From NCBI RefSeq assembly GCF_002078875.1, contig NC_034409.1, positions 101,725,636 through 101,789,635 on the forward strand: a DNA stretch of 64,000 nucleotides. The letters run 5' to 3'. Under the pieces are notes generated by a model. It had not been told where the DNA came from. It was given only the letters and a program-made list of their open reading frames with translations, and made no database searches. The position numbers were made by a program, and so were the translations under genes. Shown piece by piece: positions 24,986-38,000 of the stretch (positions are counted from its first letter, which is position 1; each line of letters starts with the position of its first letter). Origin of the DNA: Numida meleagris. Its lineage: Eukaryota > Chordata > Aves > Galliformes > Numididae.

Positions 24986-27900
24986 AGGAAGCAGCTCGCA
25001 CTGGTGGGCAACTTAGGCCCACCATAACAGCAGGCCTTCCACTTCAGCAAGCAGGCTTGTACTGTTCCCGGTGCTGTGTGTTCATCTTGTTATCTTCTCC
25101 CAGCAGTGGCTGCTCAAACACTTTCCAAGTTGTTTGGTTTCCCTTGCAGCCTTCACACAGCAGCAAAGACAGCATGTGCTCAGAAGTGATCATGTCTGTG
25201 GGTCTAGGCAGACATCATCTCTTTGTGAAATGGAGCTCTGTGATAGTCTTACTTTTTCATTCATTTATCATCGGCCTTTCTCCTGTTAAGGGACCCATCA
25301 CCACCAGGATTTTGTGTCATTTGCCAAACAACTGAACATTCGACCAGCTGTACACATAGACTTGCACACATAGAAAGCGATGGAGTGAGATGTAGGAGTG
25401 AAATGCTAGTGCTAAGCTGCCAAGTTCTGAATGCTCCTGCCCTCTGAAAGAGCAATTTCTTACTCAGAATTATAGTGGCCTATCATACAGAGCAAGTATT
25501 ATTCCCCCTCCACAACAAGGTTGAAAGTTGAGATCCCATACATACTATCACTGGGAGGCTGTCATATTTGAGGTATAAAACAATGTTGGTGTACAAAGAA
25601 CATTCACCAGAGGCTTTTTTCAGCATTTTCTTAAGACTTCACTTCTAATTCATCATGCTAAGACATCTAGGTTTACAGTTTCATTTCATTTTACCCAACT
25701 TCAAATGTATATAATATAACATTTATGTCTAAACCACTTGTCTAGACTATTTTTATACTTGATGGAGAAAAATAAGCACTGTTTCAGATGTCTACATAAG
25801 GATGAGATGAATTGTGACCTAACAGTACCTATTCATCTCCTAGTAGCTACAAAGGGAGCCTAAGCAACTAGCAGGCATGGACTTCTACAACACTGACATC
25901 TAGATGAGGAAAAGATTAATCCTGTTTAAAAATCCTCTAGATTTTTAAATCCTGGGAGACTGTAAAACTGTTTGTCCATCTCTTGTTAAACATTGGTCCA
26001 AAACTTTCATCAAGTTACACCTGTTTTAAGCTTGATACCTTGTATTTGCCTCCAAGGTATTTTCCAAAATGACACCCAGCTTTGAGTCAAAGACTTAAAC
26101 TGGTGGAAAAGTCAGTTTTGCTGGAAACTTTTTTCAAATGATTTGTCACCATCACTGAATGATGTAACATGATAAGTGAGTATAGAAAGAATACCCTTTC
26201 AGACTTTACTTTTGCTTTAGTTTTTGATTCTATCAAAACTATAGGATAGTAAAAAATCATGTAAAAATATAGACAGTGCGTTAATGTGTGTGTACTTAAC
26301 GTTCCATTAAGAAATTTTCTATGGAATCAGTCTTCATTAGAAGAAAGTGAGGTGTAAATCTATTCCAAATGGGAGAGCTAGATTGTGTTTTTGCAGTAGG
26401 AACTTTCAATACCAAGGTATGGGCCCTTACTGAACTTATAACTTTCTTACAAAACGGCTGCTGCAAGAATCATGCTGAGCAGCAGAATAGAGCAGAGGTT
26501 AGGACACTCTTACCAGGGTAAGAAATTAGTCCAGAGGGCTTGAGCAATACCCACCATGATCAAACATGAACAATGTGAGCTTTTGCGAAGGAATACGCAA
26601 GGGAAAGGCTGCTAAATATACATAAATATTTAATTAAATTTATGCTTGCAAGCACAGCATAATAGGTATCATAAATCAGGAATTGGAGATTAGTAACCTT
26701 TAGATATTTTCTGATACATGTTTCTTCTTAAACATGGCTTTTGTAAGTGGAAATGGAAAGAAAAATACAGAGTGAGGTAAGGAAAGCCTGGCATAGGATA
26801 AAACAGGTAAAAGTTTCAAGAAATACTGCCTTCCTGTATCCATAGGAACATACAAAATGATCTGAAAAACAATAGGTTGGTGATAGATCTCATATAGAAA
26901 AATGGATTAGCAAGTGTATCGCATAGAGTGTAAGTCTGGAGTACCTAGCCAGTAGGGGAACAGGAAAGTAATTACCTGCGACAAGAGAAAACAGTATTTA
27001 ACGAGAAGTGTTTCACTGATTAAGCACATGATTTCTCCTGCGCCATAAGATGTGCACCTGCTATTGCAATAACGAATAAAAACTTTGCTACTTCACCAAG
27101 ATCTTTGCTTGATTGAAAATTATTGAAGCTAAGTGTTTCTCACACCATGCTAAGGTCAAAGACATTTTTTGCTGTAGAACCATTCTCTGTTTCAGAAAGC
27201 TTTGTCTATGAACTCTGTTTAATATGTGTAATAACTTCTTGTAAATGTAGAAATAGATGCAGTTCACCTATTTGCTCTAAAGCTCTTAAATGATGGTTCT
27301 GCCACAGTGTGAAAATGACTGATCATTCTTACCTTTCCTAGTTATATTAAATGTTTGATTGCTTTACTGGAAAGTAAGATTACTTGAACACAAAGCAGAG
27401 GAAAGACAGCTGAACAACAAAGATGTCCAAGTACAGTGTCTTCCGAAGATTTATGATTCACATGATCTAAACTTATTAACCGCTCCACTTTTTAAGAAAA
27501 AACTCTTTGTTCTTCCTCAGTTTCTAAAGCGCTTATGTTGTGTGACCTCAAATCTGTCTCACTATTTTAAGTTCACTCCACTTTGTGATTGAGTTGAAAA
27601 TATTTATTGAGATGTAGAAGCATAGGAAGTAAATGTCAAATTCCTTCAAAACATTTAAAAGTAAGTGTTCCCCAGCTTCATCTTCTTCCAGCATTAATGA
27701 GGACTGCCTATTCAAAGCACGTGGTGACATTTACCATTACTGTCAAAGTAGTCTTTCAAGTGATGAATTCAAGACATAAATATATGTCTGAAATCCATGG
27801 TAGATTTCAAAACTGTCACTCATTTAGAACTCCTGGAGGGAGTGAGAACTTCTCAATTTAGAATTTTAGCAAAAGGTACAAAATAGAAAGAAATCCCCCT

Positions 27901-29854
27901 TCTCTCCCTCCTGCTCCCTTAAAAAAATGTATTTACATAATTTTGCTGAAACAGCAGTTACAGTGAAGTGATTCATCCTAGCCATAAATCTATGAAGCAG
28001 TTTGGAATATTTGGGGATGTGGTTTGGGATAAGACATTGCTCTGAGTAGAGTTCATGGACTATTTTATTGAGCTCCAAAATTTAAATATAACCCTGAACA
28101 CACTTGTTTCACTTCCTGGTTTACTGCAAGTAGAGGTATCCAACTGGCAAACTTACCACATGCAAATATGTAGATTGGCATGCCAAGAGCAGCTCTAGCC
28201 AATGCCTCATGGGCATCTCTCTTGTGTCCCTCATGTCCTGAGAGAGGGATAAGGAGGCAGTAGCGCTGGGATGGCAGCCCAGCAGTGAGGGTACCCCCAC
28301 TGCAAGGGTGTATGCCCTGTGGCAGCCTGTTAGCTCCTTGGCATGAGAAGATCTGGGATTGGTAAATACAAAGAAGAGACAAGGGCTTTTATTTCAGTAT
28401 CTTAAGTTCTCTGGCCTAATGCATGAAGGGAGGCTGAACTACCAGGAAAGTCACCTTTGGCTCTAGAATATTAACATGCATGCATTGCTTCCCATGTGAG
28501 AGAAAACAAAAAGAGAAGCAGTGGAAGAATGAGTGTGAGGGAGCAAAAAGTGAGAACATTTCATTAAAAAGAATAATGTAATATTGAGAAAAATAACCCC
28601 AGTCTCTAGGCTGCTAATTTAATCACTGTCACTTCTTCTGACTTCCTTTATTTCTGGATGCTTTTCAGCAAGCCTGGAGGAGTTTCCTTGCTATTCTTTT
28701 TGGCAGTGACTTTTTAGTGTGCAGGGGTAGGCTGGCTTCCTGATTTATTCAAGGGAGACAGAGACATTAATGAGATTTTATCCATATGGTACACCAGCAG
28801 CCCTCTACCTTCTGGGAATGGACAACCCCACACTCCTGCAGTAGGAGAGGAGGATAGGTTAATATGGAAGATTAATTTATTTTTTAGATATGGTTAAAAA
28901 TAAACCCCAGGTTCAGTAATGAGGAAAAAAGCAGAGACAGAGGAAGAGAGGTTTTGGTTTGCTTGCTGAGAGTGTTTTAGTACATGCTCATATTAGCAGG
29001 CCACTTGAGGTGAAATAATGGGCAGCTGCAGGATGTATGAACCATTTCGGAAAGTCACACAAATTTCTGGAACAGAGTTTTAGTTTCACCTTCGCAGAAA
29101 CCATGATGTATGCAGGAGTGGCTTTAAGCTACTTTTAAAACACAGTTGTTAATCTTCACCAGCACAATGCAGAGAAGGTGTGAGCCACTGCAGTTCATTC
29201 CTTCTTACTGGCTACAAAATCACTTACAATCTACAGATAAACAGAAATGACTGGGCACAACATACATTTCCCTTTAAAAAGTTGCCCTTTCAAACAGAAG
29301 CAAAGAATACATGACATGGGACTAAAGTTTACATCCAGATTTGTCTATAGTGTCAGAAAGAGCCACTATCACCTAATAGCTGTGATTGACCCACTGCCAT
29401 AGTACCTATAAATATGAACAGTTTTGGACAGAGATTTAATTTTACAATGCCAGCTGCACCAATTTCATCTGCTGATATTGTTGACCAAGTTTTTAGCAGG
29501 CAATTAGAAAAGATGCTCCTATAAAATCTGTGACTTGAAGGAAAAACTTATTAACAGGAAAGAGGCATGCTTCAGAGGCAATTGAACTGAGACCAGAGCA
29601 CACTGATGGTCTGGTTTTGGGAGCTGTAAGAAGCATCTTGCTTTGCTACATATTTGTCTTTCAGATAATATGGTACAATGAAACAGTAATTAAATTTGTC
29701 TGTGACAAAATCTTCCCTGACAAGAAAATAGCCTATGTCAAAACCAACACTGTTGGCTTTACCATTGATCACCCTGAAAGTGAAGTAATAATCAGTCATA
29801 ATACTATTTAGCATGTGCAAACCTGAGATAAAAACAGATAGTATTCATTTTAGC

Positions 29855-29935
29855 ATCTTTGTTGTTTTTGAGTTTTGGTTGTTTTGGTGTGTTTTTTGTT
29901 GTTGTTGTTTTTGTGGGGTTTTTTTTAACAGAATG
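29855..29935 (+). repeat. G/T-rich low-complexity tract
   Basis: A strand-biased stretch of T and G only, including four GTT units and a run of eight T. No repeat-family identity. Confidence 0.75.
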
Positions 29936-30594
29936 ATTGGATTGGGTTAAGAGTTAATCATGTCTTCCAAGAGATTCACAAAAAAAGAGAATTTACCAGT
30001 GTAGGTGGTTTGTAAGGATTTTAAAATGGTGTCATTTTTATTTGCTTAAAATAAGGCATATGATTAAATGTTTTATTAATGGAAGTCCTAATATTGATTT
30101 CTCTCCATCCTGAGCCCACCTAAAGCAAATAAAGGAGCAATGTTTTCTTTAGAAAGCTGTTTCCTGCTGTGATACTAACCTTGATACAGTGGACTTCAAG
30201 TGCTGTTAAGAGTAAAGAATATATATAATAAAGCAAACCTCTCCATGACTGAGGTGAACTGTTTTTTTGTCTCAGTGATAGGACTGATGCTTCTCTGAAA
30301 ATGTCAGTAACACACATAAAACTTCAAGCAAATCACATATGCTTGGCTGAAAGCATTATGATGCCCTAACAGCTTTTATTGATCTACTCATGGGTTTAAA
30401 ATTAAACTTAATTGTAAATGACTGAAAGAATGCAGGGAAAAGAGTAAACAACATTTCCATTCTCATTTTCTCTTATTGCAGGAATAGTTACACATGTACT
30501 AGTACTTTACAGTTTAACTTCATTATTCCTGTGTTCTCAATTACCTTATTACTTCTGGCCATCTTATTTTTTGAATGTAATACTTAGCAGTTTT

Positions 30595-30661
30595 TTTCTC
30601 TTTGCCTCACTTTCTTGTTCTCTGCCTCCCTCCCTCTTTTCTTTCTCTCTGTCTCTTTGTT
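30595..30661 (+). repeat. Polypyrimidine (CT-rich) tract
   Basis: About 65 bases dominated by C and T (CTCCCTCCCTCTTTTCTTTC and similar). It could resemble a splice-acceptor tract but no exon-like sequence follows. Confidence 0.7.
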
Positions 30662-32639
30662 TAGGACAAATCTGAATGTAATGGTAGGTTTTTACTTCCA
30701 TTAATTTCAGATTAAAATTAATTATTGCTTAAGAGGATTCTAATGACTCCTGTGTAGAAAAAGAGCAAATGAGAAGCTGAGACTAACCTCCAAAAGGTTG
30801 ATGCATATCCTTGAAGACTGACTATTTGCCAGTCATTATATTGATCTATATTACATTCAAGTTAGTGCTAAGTGAAGGGAGAAGGCTAAATAAGTAGTGA
30901 CTACACCTACTGAAACATTTCCAGATATATATACATTATAAAACATATAAAAACATACACAAAGAGGTGACATGGCATGGGCTATGTGCTATTTTGCAAT
31001 GGAATAGAAAAATAGCATTTTTTTTTCTAAAAATGAGAAGTCCTCTCATTTAGTAAACTTCATTTTTATTTGAAAAATTAGCTTGCATAGTATACAAATA
31101 AATTTGCCACTACTGAAAAAATCAGGAGTCATTTTAGCAGGATATTGCTGATACTGCTGGAAAGTGAAATTCTTCTTTTTCCAGGCACAGATCCTTGATT
31201 GTAATAAGAGTATTTTTCAGGATTTTAGGCACTATTTTGTGGCTATTACCTCTAGTAATCTCAATCTATCCAAGTACTCACAGTATATGAATCAGAAAAG
31301 GCCAACAGTTTGTATCTGTTCTCAGCAAGATAGAATAATTAAGAGAAGTAATTAATACTGTTAAAGAAAATAGCCATGGAAAACTCATCTCACATCTCTG
31401 ACTGAAAATTGCAGTATAAATACAGACCTAGTTAATGACTGAATGATTTTTCTCCATTTATGAAAATACTGCTCAGTATTTAAGGGAAGTTATTGCAGAT
31501 AATTACATAAATTGGCAGCACTGTGGCACCAAGCTCTCTAGCAGAACATGTCATTAATCATCACAGTATTCTTAAACGTCAAATCCTAGAATAGTATGTA
31601 GTATCTTCCACAGTAGCATCGTGCAGTACGATCTTCAGTTTCAACTGAAAACAAGGAAAGGTTTGTTTGCACATTCACATACAGTGTCTTTTCTTTGCTG
31701 GGAAACCATTCTATGCAACCTCCATCTATTAAGCCATGAGCCAGTTTCTGTGCTTTGTTTGGAGCACAGTGGCAGTTTACCCAACTCTTGTGCTCCTATT
31801 GGCAAAACAGCAACAAGCCCTGACATATTTAACACACATCTGTTGCCTGCACATGTTTAACATGTGCTGGCCTACTCCTACCAATTTCTAGGGCACCAGC
31901 GGGAGGAGGGAGATAGAGGCTCAGTCCATGTGTATTCCAGAGCATGGAAAAATGTAAAATGCATCCCCAGACTGGTATACTTACATCACAAAGAATAAAA
32001 TGAATGTATACCAAAGAATATTTGGGAAGCTAAAAAGAGTGGAAGCATTTTTTTGGCTAACTCATTTGTGCTGTTTCAGTGTAATGGGTTGCAGTGCAGG
32101 GAGGTGAAACCTCTGCCTCAGCAAAGGCAGGGAAGACTATGAAGCACTGGTTTATGCTGCAGTCCATGGTGTTACTGTTGAGATGAGTAAACGTGAAGAA
32201 GGCTGAGACTTTCAGTAGGAGTCACATTTGGCAGATTATGTAATCGTCTTATCAAAAGCTTCAAAAACCCATGCAAGATGTAATGCACTGAGAAAGGATA
32301 CTCTTTACTTTTCACACAAACATTTTTAGAGGCTGTCCAGACAGCTGAGAAGACAGCAAACTTTATTTTCACTGTCTCTCCTGACAATGTGGAAATGTTG
32401 ATAATAGCTGATATGTAAACTATTTTGAATATCCCCTTGGAACTTGTTTCCTGACAAGAGTTAAGGCACAAAGCAGCAGAATAAAACCCGCTAACAGTTT
32501 TTCTTGTTTTGTATGTCTTGTTCATGTAACCCAACAAAAGGAATGATCTAGTCTTGGAAATGGAAAGCACTGTTCCCTTAAAGATGCCTTATCACCTTCT
32601 CTATTTTTCTTTTGTCAATCTTGCACATTCATTTTTGTG

Positions 32640-32760
32640 ATCAAGTTAATTCTAGATAATGCTGTGTTATGGAGAGTATATGTAATACACTGTATATATT
32701 CTATACCATAAATAATATATCAAATATAAATTTTAAGTGTGCATATATATTTATCTGTTC
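32640..32760. repeat. AT-rich low-complexity patch
   Basis: About 120 bp with TATATA and AATAATAT motifs and very few G or C residues. No repeat family is recognised. Confidence 0.6.
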
Positions 32761-33916
32761 CATTTTATACCTGGATGAAGAGATGTCTTTATTTATAATC
32801 AATGCAGTGTCCCAAAGGAGAACTCAGACACTTTAGACTTAGAGCTTTTGAATACGTACATGAATATTGACTTTTAAGCACATTCAGTATACATTACAAT
32901 TACAACTTGAACTTTGCCTGGTGAACATTTACTGCTAACAAAATAAGTACATTGTTTCACCTATTTTATTCAGTGCACAATTTGAACAACCACAAGAAAG
33001 TAATAGCAAGTAAGAAGACCTTTCATATAGCTTTCAAATAAAACAAAGAATTTGGAATCAAGCCTCTAGATTGCTTACTGTTATTGATAGGGATATGGCT
33101 AATTTAAAATAAAGTGTTCCAAAGAAAAATTCCATTACTGAAAATTTGCTGAGCTTTAGAAGCTTTGAATGACTGCCAACAGTCTACAGAAATTGTCGTG
33201 GTGTACAGTAGCTTCCAAAAAAACCTAATTTATCTTTTGCTTAAAGAATGTTATCATATTTCTGACTCTCCTTGTACTTTAAATATATGCCTTGATTAAT
33301 TAAGGCACTTCAGCATAGGGGCTACTTGCATTCTTAATCTGAGACACATGTTGAAATACCTTGCAAAACTGCAGCCCTGGTTTGTAAAATGGCTGCTCAT
33401 AAAATAATGCTAAATTAGTAGGAACTGTTAGCAGAACAGGAAGTGTTCATGTAATAATGTTCTATATATAGAATAATAAACAGGAAACAGTAATAAAAAA
33501 ACAGCTGTGGTAGCAGGTTTCTATGTATCATGACATCCCACAAGGCATGGAAATATGGGATGGTTAAGCAGTATGCTACACATAAGCATACAGTTACTGT
33601 AGTCATTCTGCAGATAGCTTTGACTTCTATTATTTTTCACCAATGTGTTTTATTCCTGAATTCTGATATACCAACTCATTAATAACTTGTTTACAGAATT
33701 AAAAAAAATTAAAAAGTTTTAGCAAGTGAAATCACTAAAATAACACAGGAAAAAGTGGCTCAAAGGCCAGCTTACTGAAAAATGAGACAACAAAACATCT
33801 CATTCTGATGATAAGTCCAATAGAATGAAAGGTTATTTTGAAATTCTCATTACTTACATTTGAGCCACACCATTATTTTGGATTTAAATCAACAAATGCT
33901 AACTAACCTTAACCCA

Positions 33917-34768
33917 CTGAACTACATGCCACCGAGCCTCACCTTTGTGCCTGGGAAGATCACGGAGTGGATCCTCCTGGAAGAGATGTTAAGGCACATG
34001 TGAGCTCTGGAGGTGATCTGAGACAGCCGGTATTGCTTCACCAAGGGTAAACCATGCCAGACCAATCTGGTGGCCTTCTCTGATGAAGTGGTGGCATCAA
34101 TGAACAAAGGAAGGACAATGTCATCTACCTGGACTTCTGCAAGGCATTTGACATGGTCTCGCACCACATCCTTATCTCTAAATTGGCAAGATACGGACTT
34201 GAAGAGTGGACTATTACATGAATAAAAAATTGGTTGGATATAGTCATAGCCAGAGGGTTGCTGACAACAGCCTTATGTCCAGGTGGACGCTGGTCATGAG
34301 TGGTGTCCCCCAGGGGTCCATCTTGGGACCGGTGCTCTTCAACATCTTTATCAATACCATAGATAGTGAGATTGAGTGCACCCTCAGAAAGTTTGCTGAT
34401 GACACCAAGCTGAGTGGTGCAGTTGAAACAATGAAAGGGAGGGACACTATCCAGAGGGATCTGGACATGCTTGAAAAGTGGGCACACAACATTCTATGAG
34501 GTTTAGCAAGTCCAAGTGCAAGATGCTGCTTTGAGGCAATTCCAGAGTAAAGACTGGGAGAAGAACTCATTGAGAGTAGCCCTGCAGAGAAGGACCTGGG
34601 GATCCTGATGGATGAAAACCTTGACACAAGCCATCAGTGTGCTCATGCAGACCAGAAGGCCAAATGTATCTTGGGTTGCACAAGAGGGATGGCCAGCAGG
34701 GTGCGAGAAGTGATTATCTCCCTCCACTCTGCCCTCATGAGGCCCCATCTGGAGTACTGCATCCAGGA
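33917..34768 (+). pseudogene. CR1 ORF2 reverse transcriptase remnant (middle RT)
   Basis: RT blocks are readable across at least three frame changes. They are a YRPVSLTS-like NYMPPSLTF, then [15 protein letters not shown], and then a 97-codon open frame (34206-34499) with [19 protein letters not shown] and the catalytic-box FADDTKLSG (F at codon 63, about 34392-34403). After a stop at 34497 the [13 protein letters not shown] and [19 protein letters not shown] blocks follow. Two stops near 34000 and the frameshifts show that it is dead. The FADD form of the YxDD box is what other copies in this window also carry. Confidence 0.9.
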
Positions 34769-35030
34769 CAAGGGGGAATGGCTTTAAACTAAAAGAGGAA
34801 AAACTAGGTTAGCTGTCAGGAAGAAACTTTTCACTCAGAGGGCAGTGAGGTGCTGGCACAGACTGCCCAGAGAAGCTGTGGTGCCCCATTCCTGGAGGCA
34901 CTCAAGGCCAGGTTGGATGGGGCCCTCGACAGTCTGAGCTGGTGGGGGGCAGCCCTGCCCATGGCAGGGGTTGGAATTAGATGATCTCTATGAGCCCCTC
35001 CAACCTAAGCCATTCTATGATCCTATGATT
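33917..35030 (+). mobile_element. CR1 LINE fragment (about 1.1 kb) with internal deletion
   Basis: This is a plus-strand CR1 running from the middle of the RT domain (NYMPPSLTFVPGKI) to the 3' terminal repeat ATTCTATGATCCTATGATT at 35012-35030. RT motifs are present in shifting frames. At about 34766 the sequence jumps from the HLEYCIQ block straight to the [14 protein letters not shown] block ('gacaagggggaatggcttta'). The intervening segment, about 0.3 kb in other copies, is missing. The 3' UTR includes 'ccctgcccatggcagggg' and 'gatgatctctatgagcccct'. The element is 5'-truncated and multiply mutated. Confidence 0.95.
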
Positions 35031-38000
35031 CAGAATCAGCTTCTGTGCCAAATCCCATGAAGATAAATGCCTTCATGATAAAATTAGATTCTTTTTTCTG
35101 TATTTTAGGACCTTAATAAGGGGGTTTATTTTCAAAGGTAATAAAAGATGGAAAGAACTATCTCCCTTAAAATGTCTGTTGGGTCAGCAAATTAGAAATT
35201 AAAACTGATGCATGAACAGCTGTTTTACACCCATGTTTGAAAGTGTGGATTATGTTAACTAAATCTAGAATTTGCCAGATTAGATAGAAAATATTTGATT
35301 TATTTAAGTAAACATATTTATATGGGAATAATTAAAACTCTAAACAAATTTTGAAAGGCCTAGATTAGAAACTGTTCTCTGTCACAGAAACAGACTACTT
35401 ATACTTTGGCTCCCAGTGTCAAAGAATTGTCGTTTGCATGTATTCAAATATGCAGAGTGCTATTTGTTCTTGGTCAGGACTCCAGCACATGTCATTAGTT
35501 TTGCAACTTTCCCATAAAAATAGATGTACTTTTCTTATTAAACAAAGAGAAAGGAGAGGCTAGCCTAAACAACCTGCAATATGGTTATGAACTGTGCCTG
35601 CATGATTTATGGTTCAAAACAAGGGGGGGAAACAACAGCAACAACAAAAACAGAAGATTGTTTTCCTCTGTTTTATTCACTGTGTATATATACTTTTGTT
35701 AGTGATTTTCAAATCTTTGTCCCTTAAGTACGATTAATTCTGAAAATAATACCAGACCCAACAGTTCTTCTTCTTCCGGAAAGTGATTTATTTTCAACCG
35801 TGAGTAAATAAGTAATAGTAATTTATCCATCCTCTTTGTCAGAAAGAGGAGCCAATAAAACTGAGGGAATGTTTTCGTGATGGAAGTACATTATATTAGA
35901 TACTGTTAATGATTCGGAAATTATCTTTTCTTTTTCTCTCATAATGTTTTTGGCAATGTCATGGAGCAATTTCAGAATTACACTGTATTCATTGTGTTCA
36001 TTGAACCAGTCAGTATCTGCTGTACAAAAACTAAAATCAAGGAATATGTTCCCCTTTTGAAGTGCAATAATCATTTCCCTTCCTTTTCATGTAGCTACAG
36101 AACACAGCTCAGACCAATACTGTTGGGCCAACAGGGAGATTCCTAAAGATAGCACTGTCCGGGATTGTCTTAGAAGAGTGCTTCTGCTGAAAAAATGTCA
36201 CAGCTGTCATCTCCACATCATTTGTCTTGTTAGTATGTAATCAGTACTTGTGATACTCTGTGTACTAGTCATTTAGGTTCTCCTTTCTCCACCAAAACAA
36301 AATCAAAGGTAAGCAACCCCAAAATAAACCACAAAGATGTGACAAAGTCTGAAATTCAACAAAATACCTTCTCTTGTCTTAGAAACCCAAACCAACTCTT
36401 CTGTGTGATCTCTAAATGATGCTCTGTCAGGGCATACAAAAAGGAGAGCCACAAAATAGCTAGACAACAAAAGTCCCTATCCTGTAGAGTCTATGATTAA
36501 GCAAGATCTGAAAGCACTTTAAGAAATTCATTAACTTCCCTTTATCATGTGTCTCCTTTCAACTAGGCATGTGCATATGTTTAAAGTTTTCCTGAATAGC
36601 ACTTTTTAAAAGTTTTAGTAATGTGGAGCCTCTGTGAATCGAATTCTCTTATTTCTCATCCATTTCCATATGACCTCTCAAACCTTTAATGAGAGAGGGT
36701 TAGAGCTCCATACTCAAAACAGAGGTAAATATGACTTACAGAAGTGAGGGCAGATCATTTTCTTGCACTTCTCTTGTATGTCATAGTCTGTTTTGTAGAT
36801 AGCAGCATCTTAACTTTCTGGATGTTCAGGATTATGAGAATCTGTCGCAGTGTCCTTCTGCTGCTGTTTTGTTACCCTTGCATTTTTCATAAACATCACA
36901 AGGAGGCAGTTTCTGCTGACAGTGCACCTTCTTTCACAAAGATTCACAACAATTTCTCCTGAATTCTTCTTAAAAAAAAAAGAGTTAAAGTATCCAGATT
37001 TTTGTTCTGAGTAGTGTTATCTGATCTGAAGTCAATCAACTTTAAGAATGAATTACTTTGTACCCGTTTTTACTGTTCAACAAGAAGAAATGTATTTTAA
37101 ATTGAATACTTTGTTTACAAAAAGTAACTGGAAAACCAGAAGAATTTTATTTCCCACCAAACATTTTAAAAATGGTGATAATCAGAACTTTGTATCAAAG
37201 CACTTCTTCAGCCCAAACCTGAAAGCTAATCAGCTGGTATCAAGTACACTTGTGTTGGCTGCATTTATTCTATACTGAGGAGGCACAAATGTGGATACAA
37301 AAGTAGGAAGAGGTGGAAATACCACTGAGCGCCAGTGCCTTTGTGGGAAAGCAAGAAGCTGTGAAGTGATATGCAAGTTCAAAGACAAATTATGTCATTA
37401 GTAATTAAAAGGTCAAAGTTAGCCAAGCACAAAGATAAGCCTTGAAATACTAATTAATAAAAAAGAGAGAGCACAAATTTCAGGAACAAAATGTGTTCAG
37501 ATATTTTTTGCCCTTTAAAAATGAGAGTTTTCCGAGAATACAGGTCTTGGTGACGTGGGCCTGGATCCAAAGAGCTAAGCGGAGGGCTCTCATCTAGCCA
37601 GCCTCCAGTGCTTGCTTCTCTGAATAGGCAGAAGTTCATGGTGTTTAGGGCTACTTTTAAACCAGCTCACTTTCACTTGGGTTTAAGTGCTTTATTTCAT
37701 CTGGGACAATATATCTGCTTCTTGACTTAGGAGCAAATGGGAAGCTTTTGGGACTCAGTCACCACCTCAGTTCAGACAGTGCAAGACACAAGCCTGCATA
37801 TATTCCACTGCAAGTGTCTCCATAGCTTGAAATGGAGTGAGTTTGTCACCTTTCATGTCATACACATAAAGTTACACACAACTCTCAAGAATGGTCATGT
37901 TGCTGCTGGGTCTGTCCTTGAAATATAAATTTCATTGTTGACTTCAGCATTCTCGTGGTTTTGCTGAAACTACCCTTGCTTGGTTTAGTACAATCAGGAT

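Larger units (their letters stand above)
24986..33916. other. Nearly 9 kb with no recognisable gene or interspersed repeat
   Basis: The stretch is AT-rich single-copy-looking DNA. It holds only simple sequence: a G/T tract at 29855-29935, a pyrimidine tract at 30595-30661 and AT-rich patches at about 30920-30960 and 32640-32760. Frames of up to 132 codons (32172-32570 minus) are featureless. The absence of recent retroelements over this distance could reflect chance or constraint. Confidence 0.55.

Noticed and set aside
32172..32570. 132-codon minus-strand open frame
   Set aside because: Longest non-repeat frame along with 49775-50173, but composition and content look random and no family is recognised.
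34125..34748. Minus-strand frames of 81-127 codons
   Set aside because: Antisense shadows of the plus-strand CR1 RT remnant.
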